Shown: positions 58,453 through 64,000 of the stretch, piece after piece
How the letters are laid out: each line of letters begins with the position of its first letter
Position numbering within the stretch: the first letter of the stretch is position 1
DNA from: Streptomyces soli
Lineage (GTDB): Bacteria > Actinomycetota > Actinomycetes > Streptomycetales > Streptomycetaceae
Direction of reading: 5' to 3'
Assembly: GCF_003999195.1 (NCBI RefSeq)
Contig: NZ_RJVR01000294.1
Location: forward strand, 1-64,000
Length of the DNA stretch: 64,000 nt
Program-made: the position numbers and the translations under genes
The notes under the pieces: generated by a model
What the model was told of the DNA's origin: nothing
Seen by the model: the letters and a program-made list of their open reading frames with translations, nothing else
The model's database searches: none

Positions 58453-59267
58453 CCGACCAGGGCTTTCCCGCCGCCGACATAGACACCAGCAACCCGCACC
58501 CGGCCCGAATGTACGACTTCTACCTCGGCGGCAAGGACCATTACGAGGTCGACCGGGCGGCCGCGTCCAATGTCGTGTCCGTCTTCCCCAGCATCAAGAC
58601 ATGCGCGCAGGTCAACCGGCTGTTCATGCACCGCGCGACCCGCTGGCTGGCCGCCGAAGCAGGCATCCGTCAGTTCCTCGACATCGGCACCGGCATCCCG
58701 ACCGAGCCGAACCTCCATCAGATCGCTCAGGACGTCGCCCCGGATGCCAGGATCGTCTATGCCGATAATGATCCGATCGTCCTCACCCACGCCCGGACGC
58801 TGCTGCGCAGTACCGCCGAGGGCCGCACGGCCTACATCCATGCCGATGTGCGGGAGCCCGAGTCCATCCTGACCGCCACCGAGTTGCACGCCACCCTCGA
58901 TTTGAACCGGCCGGTGGCGCTCTCGCTCAACGCCGTGCTGCACTTCGTCCCGGACGAATTCAAGCCGTACGACCTCGTCGCAGCTCTGGTCGACGCCCTG
59001 CCCTCGGGCAGCTACCTCGTCCTCTCACACTGCACAGGGGATTTCGCCCCCGAGACGTGGGAGAAAATCGCCGACGTCTACCGCAGAGGCGGCATACCTG
59101 CGCAGGTGCGCTCCGCAGGCGAAATCGCACGGTTCTTCGACGGCTTGGAACTCCTCGAGCCGGGCCTGGAGGTACCGCACCGCTGGAAGCCCGACCCCGG
59201 CCAGCCCCTGACCGACGTCACGGACGCCGAGGCATCGTTCTACACGGGCGTGGCCAGGAAGCCCTGA
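58449..59267 (+). CDS. SAM-dependent methyltransferase, DUF574 (Methyltransf_19) family
   Basis: 272 aa, full length. GTG start with AGGA upstream. Conserved N-terminus DTSNPHPARMYDFYLGGKDH, SAM-binding FLDIGTGIPTEPNLHQIAQD and VYADNDPIVLTHARTLL, then VLHFVPDEFKPYDLVAALVD and LVLSHCTGDFAPETWEKIA. DUF574 proteins are abundant in Streptomyces next to XRE/DUF397 pairs. Substrate unknown. Here the regulator partner is truncated (58282-58452). Confidence 0.88.
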   Translation: MTDQGFPAADIDTSNPHPARMYDFYLGGKDHYEVDRAAASNVVSVFPSIKTCAQVNRLFMHRATRWLAAEAGIRQFLDIGTGIPTEPNLHQIAQDVAPDARIVYADNDPIVLTHARTLLRSTAEGRTAYIHADVREPESILTATELHATLDLNRPVALSLNAVLHFVPDEFKPYDLVAALVDALPSGSYLVLSHCTGDFAPETWEKIADVYRRGGIPAQVRSAGEIARFFDGLELLEPGLEVPHRWKPDPGQPLTDVTDAEASFYTGVARKP

Positions 59268-59472
59268 GCGGACCTTCAACACCGCCCCAGCCACGTGCCC
59301 GGCGGCATGGCCCAGCCTGCCGCTCTCGCCCAGGCTGGTCGGTAGCGACCGGCCCGGCTGTGGGAGCCACGTCTGCGGGCTGCCCTCGCCGCAGCGCAGA
59401 GCGCGGCCGCCCCCGAGTATCCGTGAGCCAACTGGGCCTGATGGCACTACGCCACGCTATAGCACCCCTCTC

Positions 59473-59571
59473 CCCGACGGCGGCTGGCTTGAGGTCAAGG
59501 CCAGCAACACCGAGCGGGAGCCGGCGTTCGAGCGAAGCCACGCTGACTTTGAACAGGGGGAGATCGAATGA
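59473..59571 (+). pseudogene. Unidentified 3' gene fragment coupled to the AraC gene
   Basis: Open stretch TPLPDGGWLEVKASNTEREP, AFERSHADFEQGEIE with a stop overlapping the AraC ATG (ATGA) and AGGGGGAG before it. Codon bias suggests former coding DNA. No recognised family; 59268-59472 hold no gene. Confidence 0.3.
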
Positions 59572-60557
59572 CCGTGACTAGCTACACCACTGACCGCCTG
59601 CTGCCAGCCGACCGGTTCACGTGGTGGCACGATGTTACGGTGGCCACGCTGATTCCTACCGTGCTGGGCAGCGCCCACGCAGCCGACTTCCGAGCGGCGG
59701 CCGAGGTGCTGGACCTCGGAGCCGGGCAGATCACGTCCATGAGGTACCTGCCGCTGACCAGCGCGCGGACACCGAAGCTGATCCGGCAAAACGATCCCGA
59801 GTACTACCAGTTGTCTCTGACGGTGCACGGAAGGATGGGACTGTCCCACTCCGGCCATGAGGTGGCTCTAGGCACCGGCGACCTGGTGCTCTACGACTCC
59901 TCTCGGCCATTCGACGGATGGGCGGCATCCGAGACCGGGGCCGTGGCTCATATTGTGGCTCAGGTCCCGAAAACCCTCGTGCCGATCCGGCCCAATCGCG
60001 TCGACCGCCTGATCGCCACCCGGATACCGGGCGACCGGGGATTCGGCGAACTACTCGCACAGTTCCTCACCCAGGTGACGGCCAAGGCGCACCAGTACCG
60101 GCCTTCCGACACCGGCCGCCTGTCGACCATAATCCTCGACCTGCTCGCGGCCACTGTGGCTCAGCGCCTCGACGATCACAGCACACTCGCGCTGGAAAGC
60201 CGCCAGCACGCCCTGTTCCTGCGCGTCCAGGCCTTCATCCAGCAGCACCTGGGCGACCCCGAGCTCAGCCCCGGCCTGATCGCTGCCGCCCACCACATCT
60301 CCACCCGCTCCCTGCACCGCCTCTTCCAAAACCAGGACACCACGGCGGCCGCATACATCCGCCAGCAACGTCTCGAACGCGCCCGCCGTGACCTGGCCGA
60401 CCCCCTGCTGTGTACCCGGCCCATCCACGCCACCGCCAGGAGGTGGGGTTTCACCCGCCCTGCGGACTTCACACGGGCCTTCCGCACCGCTTACGGCATT
60501 TCACCCAAAGAGTTTCAGAACACGGTCCTGCACAGCGACATTGGCACGCAGCGCTAA
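59568..60557 (+). CDS. AraC-family transcriptional regulator
   Basis: 329 aa. N-terminal AraC-binding-like cupin (RFTWWHDVTVATLIPTVLGS, YYQLSLTVHGRMGLSHSGHE, GDLVLYDSSRPFDGW) and C-terminal double helix-turn-helix (PGLIAAAHHISTRSLHRLFQ, TAAAYIRQQRLERARRDLAD, RRWGFTRPADFTRAFRTAYG, ISPKEFQ). Resembles the ripA/feaR-like group with the two-part cupin_6 domain. No obvious target operon; the next gene is a secreted protein 280 bp downstream. ATG 59568 behind GGGGGAG. Confidence 0.9.
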   Translation: MTVTSYTTDRLLPADRFTWWHDVTVATLIPTVLGSAHAADFRAAAEVLDLGAGQITSMRYLPLTSARTPKLIRQNDPEYYQLSLTVHGRMGLSHSGHEVALGTGDLVLYDSSRPFDGWAASETGAVAHIVAQVPKTLVPIRPNRVDRLIATRIPGDRGFGELLAQFLTQVTAKAHQYRPSDTGRLSTIILDLLAATVAQRLDDHSTLALESRQHALFLRVQAFIQQHLGDPELSPGLIAAAHHISTRSLHRLFQNQDTTAAAYIRQQRLERARRDLADPLLCTRPIHATARRWGFTRPADFTRAFRTAYGISPKEFQNTVLHSDIGTQR

Positions 60558-60834
60558 GCGGCTGGCGTCCACCGCGAACGACACAGGCACTGGCACCCCA
60601 GCAGACTCACCAGGCAGGCAACTGAACGATGCCCAGAATTTCTCGCCGGAGCTCATCCGGTGAGAAGAGCCGGACATTTCACAGGGAAGCGACGGACGGC
60701 GAAATTCAGGTCAGAAACCGACAACGGCGGAACTTCTCCCCCGCGGGGGACGCCCGGCATCCCCGCCTCCGTAGCTTCATGGGCATCGCAACCAAGAGGC
60801 CGTCCATCGGGGGCCGGCCTCGGAAGGAACAGAC

Positions 60835-61332
60835 ATGTCCCTACGCAAGCACACCGCGATCGCCGCCTTCGTCCTGGCGATCGGCTCAGGTCTGGCTCTC
60901 GGCCCGACCGCCTCGGCGACCTCCGCCCACGGCTACCTCGACGGTACCGGTGCCCTCACCAACGACTGGGGAGACGAAGGCACGCTGTCCACCACCGCCT
61001 ATGCGCACAGCAATCTCGCGGCCGCGTGGCAGGGCGTGCTGTACGCGGACGGGTACCTCAGCGCGTCCGGCATCGACTGCCGGTTCGGCCGGGCCACGAA
61101 GAACGCCACCGTCAAGTGGCAGAGGGCGCACGGCCTCACCGCCGACGGCAAGGTCGGCCCGAAAACCTTCGGCAAGGCGGACAACAAGCTCTACAGCAAC
61201 AGCGGCAACGTCTTCTACGACGGCACCAAGCGGGACGTTGTCTTCAGGCGGTCGGCCGGCAAGTACTACCTGTACGACAACGGCTGGAAGCTGGCTTCGT
61301 ACACCAGGGCCACCCTGTCGCGCTGCAGCTGA
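60835..61332 (+). CDS. Secreted peptidoglycan-binding-domain protein
   Basis: 165 aa. ATG at 60835 after GGAAGGAAC. Sec signal peptide (KHTAIAAFVLAIGSGLALGP, cleavage after ASA, ~residue 28). Residues ~55-120 form a PG_binding_1 domain: AAAWQGVLYADGYLSASGID, FGRATKNATVKWQRAHGL, ADGKVGPKTFGKAD. The last 45 residues (FYDGTKRDVVFRRSAGKYYL) have no named domain. Likely a small cell-wall-associated protein. Single gene; the preceding 277 bp (60558-60834) contains no supported gene. Confidence 0.85.
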   Translation: MSLRKHTAIAAFVLAIGSGLALGPTASATSAHGYLDGTGALTNDWGDEGTLSTTAYAHSNLAAAWQGVLYADGYLSASGIDCRFGRATKNATVKWQRAHGLTADGKVGPKTFGKADNKLYSNSGNVFYDGTKRDVVFRRSAGKYYLYDNGWKLASYTRATLSRCS

Positions 61333-61419
61333 CGCGCCCGCGAAACGGCGGTGCCCCGCCCTCCACGGGGGAGATGACGGGGCACCGCCCAGGCGTTCGT
61401 GCTGCCGTCAGGCGGCCGC

Positions 61420-61640
61420 GGACGGGGTGATCGAGCCATTCGTAGGTCGAGTCGCCCCACGGCGGGATGTCGATGCTGTCGCCCGACCGTTCACCGATCT
61501 GGACCAAGCGCACGCCTGGCGCACCCGCGCGGAGCGCGGCTTCGGCCGGGGGCCAGCGGTGTAGTCGACGATTACGTCGTATGGACCCGCCTGGTCGACG
61601 TGGTCCGTGTGGAACTCCCGGGTCGTGGACAGGCTGCGGG
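61420..61640 (-). pseudogene. Zinc-type alcohol dehydrogenase/quinone reductase fragment, frameshifted
   Basis: Two minus frames combine: REFHTDHVDQAGPYDVIVDY, TAGPRP, then after a shift near 61530 VRLVQIGERSGDSIDIPPWG. This matches the MDR Rossmann region (vDvViDxvGG...GRlVqiG). Zinc-site and catalytic domains are absent. Confidence 0.45.
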
Positions 61641-61704
61641 CGCTTGGTCTGCCCGCCTCGGGCCCCACCGATGAGTTTTTGCGGGCTGTCGAGTCAGTAC
61701 GGAC

Positions 61705-62463
61705 ATGACTGCTGTATACAAGCCGCCGGTCGTCTCCCGCTTGGAGTGGCTGGCCGCAATCGACACCCTGCGCGACCGGGAGAAGGCGCACACCCGAGAG
61801 GGCGACGCGATCGCTGCCGCGCGGCGTCGGCTGCCCATGACCGAGGTAGACCCGTCGACTCCGCTCGTCGGAGGCAACGGAGAAGTCCCCCTGATCGACG
61901 TCTTCGATGGCCGTACGCAACTGTTCGCGTCGTATCACATGTGGCACGACGGCCGCCCCGCCGCCGACCAGTGCGAGGGCTGCACCTTCTTCACCGGCCA
62001 GGTCCGCGAACTGTCCTATCTGCACCAGCGTGACGTCACCTTCGCTGCCTTCTGCCAGGGCCCCTACGAGGAGTCCGACCGCTACCGCCGCTTCATGGGG
62101 TGGGAGATGCCCTGGTACTCCGTACCCGCCGAGTCCCACGAACGGCTCGTCGCCGGTCGCCACTTCGGCATGAAGGCGTGCTACCTCCGCGATCAGGACC
62201 GCGTCTACGAGACGTACTGGACCACCGGCCGCGGCGTCGAACCCATGGAGCCCTCATACGGCATCCTCGACATGACCGCCTACGGACGGCAGGAGATCTG
62301 GGAGGACTCCCCGGCAGGCCGGCCGCAGCCGTATAAGACCCGCGGCCAGCAGTTCCGCAAGGACGGACGGCCGACCGCGCAATGGGCACGGATCGCTGCC
62401 GGGCACGACGACGACCTCCGCGGCGGACCGTCCAGCACGGGCAGCTCGGGCTGCTGCGGCTGA
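61705..62463 (+). CDS. DUF899 family protein (thioredoxin-like fold)
   Basis: 252 aa. PPVVSRLEWLAAIDTLRDRE, KAHTREGDAIAAARRRLPMT are the DUF899 start; further on are LFASYHMWHDGRPAADQCEG, CTFFTGQVRELSYLHQRDV, ERLVAGRHFGMKACYLRDQD and VYETYWTTGRGVEPMEPSYG. Members are cytosolic thioredoxin-fold proteins of unknown function, sometimes annotated as dithiol-disulfide isomerases. The Cys in QCEGC could be redox-active. The C-terminal SSTGSSGCCG tail is usual. Single gene. Confidence 0.88.
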   Translation: MTAVYKPPVVSRLEWLAAIDTLRDREKAHTREGDAIAAARRRLPMTEVDPSTPLVGGNGEVPLIDVFDGRTQLFASYHMWHDGRPAADQCEGCTFFTGQVRELSYLHQRDVTFAAFCQGPYEESDRYRRFMGWEMPWYSVPAESHERLVAGRHFGMKACYLRDQDRVYETYWTTGRGVEPMEPSYGILDMTAYGRQEIWEDSPAGRPQPYKTRGQQFRKDGRPTAQWARIAAGHDDDLRGGPSSTGSSGCCG

Positions 62464-62569
62464 GCCGGGGCCCGACAGCCACAGCGGAACCACCGTCCGA
62501 AGACCGCGGTGGGCACACCATGTGTGCCCACCGCGGTCCGCCCTCACCCGATCTGCCGACCGCGCCCTG

Positions 62570-62755
62570 GCCCAAGACGAAGTGCAGATCGTCAACCCCG
62601 ACGGCATGGTGCTCGCCGTGGCGACGATCACCGGGATTTCCAAGCACGACGACCGGTACGCCCTGGAAGGCGAGCTGCTGCGTGGTGACGCGCGCGTCGG
62701 CCGGATCACCTCGACCCCCCCGGTCGCGGAACTCCGTGGCCTACTTCTGACCGCA
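62570..62755 (+). pseudogene. Hypothetical-protein C-terminal fragment
   Basis: DEVQIVNPDGMVLAVATITG, SKHDDRYALEGELLRGDARV, RITSTPPVAELRG: an OB-like beta pattern in GC-biased codons without a supported start. It resembles tails of hypothetical proteins of Streptomyces mobile elements, but I cannot name the family. Confidence 0.3.
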
Positions 62756-62780
62756 CAGACCGGCTGGCCCGCCTGGGCCG

Positions 62781-62903
62781 GGCTACGACCCCGGACGGAT
62801 TGCGGTTGACCTGGCGGTGATGCTCGCCGACGGAGGCGAGGCCATCTCCGAGTTCGTCCTGCTGCTCAGCGGCGTGCCACGGTTCGACTCTCCGGAACGC
62901 TGA
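62781..62903 (+). pseudogene. IS1380-family transposase N-terminal fragment
   Basis: GYDPGRIAVDLAVMLADGGE, AISEFVLLLSGVPRF, stop at 62901. The hDPGrvvvDLAVmlAdGGd-xisd pattern is characteristic of the N-terminal part of IS1380-family transposases. Only ~35 residues remain and the end overlaps the convergent MFS gene tail. Confidence 0.5.
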
Positions 62904-64000
62904 AGGCCGGTACGGCGCTGACGACCGGCAGGCGAAGGTCTACCTCCACCGGTTGGTCCTCGGTGAGGAACGACGCCGATGTCGCGTGCGGGGCGTGGCC
63001 GGCGGCACGCGCGGACAGGACGTAGTGCCCGTCGGCCGGCGCGGTGAGCGCGAAGTAGCCCTCGTCGTCGGAGAGTGTCGAGCCAGCCTTGCGGCCCCGG
63101 CTGTCGATCAGGGTGATTGTCGCCCGGGTCACGGGGGCGCCGGCGACGTCCACGACCCGGCCGTGGAACCCGTCGTTGGCCACGACCGCCGGGAGGACGG
63201 CCCGACCCGTGGCGGACTCATCGCCCAGTTCGCTGCTCGCCTCACCGGATACACGGATTTGCTGCCGTCCGGCGGTCTTCTTTCGCGCGGGCAGGGCCAC
63301 CGCGAGCAGCAGCCCCACGACGACCGCGGCTGTGGCGATCAGGAACGAGACGCGGAACCCGTGCATCGTCGGTACCGTCACAGAGCCGGCGTGCTGCGCC
63401 GTGTTGGCCAGCACCATTCCGATGACGGCGCTCGATACCGACGTACCGATGGACCGCATAAGGGTGTTGAGACCGTTGGCCGCGCCCGTCTCGGACGGGT
63501 CGACCGCGCCGACGATCAGCGCCGGGAGCGAAGAGTACGCCAGGCCGATGCCCGCGCCGACGATGAAGGAGATGATGACGGTCTGCCAGGCGGCGCTCAT
63601 CAGACCGAGACCGGCGCCGTAGCCAATCGCGATGATGAGCATGCCCAGCATCAGGGTCGTCTTGGGGCCGTACTTCGCCGACAGACGTGCGTACACCGGA
63701 GCGGTGAACATCATCGTCAGGCCGAGCGGTGCCACGCACAGGCCCGCCACGACCATGGACTGCCCGAGGCCGTAACCGGTCGATGTGGGCAGCTGCAGCA
63801 ACTGGGGCAGCACGAGCGAGATCGCGTAGAAGGCGACACCGACCATGATCGAGGCAAGGTTGGTGAGCAGCACCTCACGGCGAGCGGTGGTCCGCAGGTC
63901 TACCAGCGGAGCCTTCATGCGCAGCTGCACCACACCCCAGCCGATAAGCGCCACGATCGCCGTGCCGAACAGCCCCAGGGTGGGGAGTGAGCCCCAGCCC
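62866..64000 (-). CDS. MFS exporter with C-terminal carboxypeptidase-regulatory-like domain (5' end outside window)
   Basis: At least 378 codons; the frame is open to the window edge (upstream WGSLPTLGLFGTAIVAL is membrane-like), so the N-terminal half is missing. Seven to eight helices of a DHA2/EmrB-type MFS protein are visible (e.g. LMLGMLIIAIGYGAGLGLMS, YSSLPALIVGAVDPSETGAA, FRVSFLIATAAVVVGLLLAV). After a linker the last ~90 residues form a carboxypeptidase-regulatory/transthyretin-like beta domain (FHGRVVDVAGAPVTRATITL, STLSDDEGYFALTAPADGHY). The fused tail would be cytoplasmic for an even helix number. Probably drug or metabolite efflux. Confidence 0.85.
   Translation of the reverse strand, partial: GWGSLPTLGLFGTAIVALIGWGVVQLRMKAPLVDLRTTARREVLLTNLASIMVGVAFYAISLVLPQLLQLPTSTGYGLGQSMVVAGLCVAPLGLTMMFTAPVYARLSAKYGPKTTLMLGMLIIAIGYGAGLGLMSAAWQTVIISFIVGAGIGLAYSSLPALIVGAVDPSETGAANGLNTLMRSIGTSVSSAVIGMVLANTAQHAGSVTVPTMHGFRVSFLIATAAVVVGLLLAVALPARKKTAGRQQIRVSGEASSELGDESATGRAVLPAVVANDGFHGRVVDVAGAPVTRATITLIDSRGRKAGSTLSDDEGYFALTAPADGHYVLSARAAGHAPHATSASFLTEDQPVEVDLRLPVVSAVPAFSVPESRTVARR

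Noticed and set aside
1-64000. CRISPR array, tRNA/rRNA genes, replication origin
   Set aside because: No regularly spaced repeats, no cloverleaf or rRNA-like sequence and no DnaA-box cluster were noticed while reading both strands; a covariance-model scan was not possible.

Overview
The window is very GC-rich, with strongly GC-biased third codon positions, frequent GTG/TTG starts, ATGA/GTGA stop-start overlaps and families typical of Streptomyces (DUF397/DUF574-type genes, GntR-FCD pairs, AidB-like acyl-CoA dehydrogenase, ROK-controlled sugar ABC operons, a rifamycin-inactivating phosphotransferase). It reads as an accessory part of a Streptomyces chromosome, for example an arm: intact catabolic operons are separated by stretches of truncated and frameshifted genes and transposase remnants. 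No rRNA, tRNA or CRISPR array was seen.

Layout. 1-1.8 kb: a partial secreted DUF5666 protein and gene wreckage. 1.8-13.6 kb: a peptide/imino-acid scavenging cluster, with a minus-strand operon (S15/CocE hydrolase, proline racemase-family enzyme, ornithine cyclodeaminase-family enzyme) divergent from a GntR regulator, a five-gene Opp/Dpp transporter and an M19 dipeptidase. 13.6-15.4 kb: remnants and a class E-like sortase. 15.7-24.8 kb: a second catabolic cluster (cyclic amidohydrolase, aldehyde dehydrogenase, amidohydrolase-2, isochorismatase-type amidase, alpha/beta hydrolase, MFS importer; divergent asparaginase-like gene and GntR regulator) that looks built to open and strip a nitrogen-containing ring or imide. 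25-29.1 kb: a VOC protein and the rph gene, headed by a near-perfect rifamycin-associated element and a truncated rifamycin glycosyltransferase.

29.5-37.5 kb: an NAD(P)-binding oxidoreductase, two truncated genes meeting at a perfect 40-bp palindrome, then an epsilon-poly-lysine-synthetase-like NRPS (A-T plus membrane C-terminal region) broken by one frameshift, with a ThrRS fragment and a secreted Gly/Tyr-rich peptide frameshifted by an 11-bp tandem repeat. 37.5-46.2 kb: a ROK-controlled isomalto-oligosaccharide system (binding protein, two permeases, cytoplasmic GH66 dextranase, frameshifted CBM, GH13 glucosidase), with the same 25-bp operator-like motif in two places.

46-64 kb: a mosaic of small functional genes (SnoaL-like, NmrA-like, LOG family, a VapBC-like toxin-antitoxin pair with palindromic operator, AidB-like dehydrogenase, PaaX-like regulator, SDR, aldo/keto reductase, DUF574 methyltransferase, AraC regulator, peptidoglycan-binding protein, DUF899 protein, MFS exporter with carboxypeptidase-regulatory-like tail) and much debris (PAP2, uppS, response regulator, XRE, ADH, IS110-, Tn3-, IS256- and IS1380-like fragments). 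All identifications come from reading translations and motifs; no database search was run.
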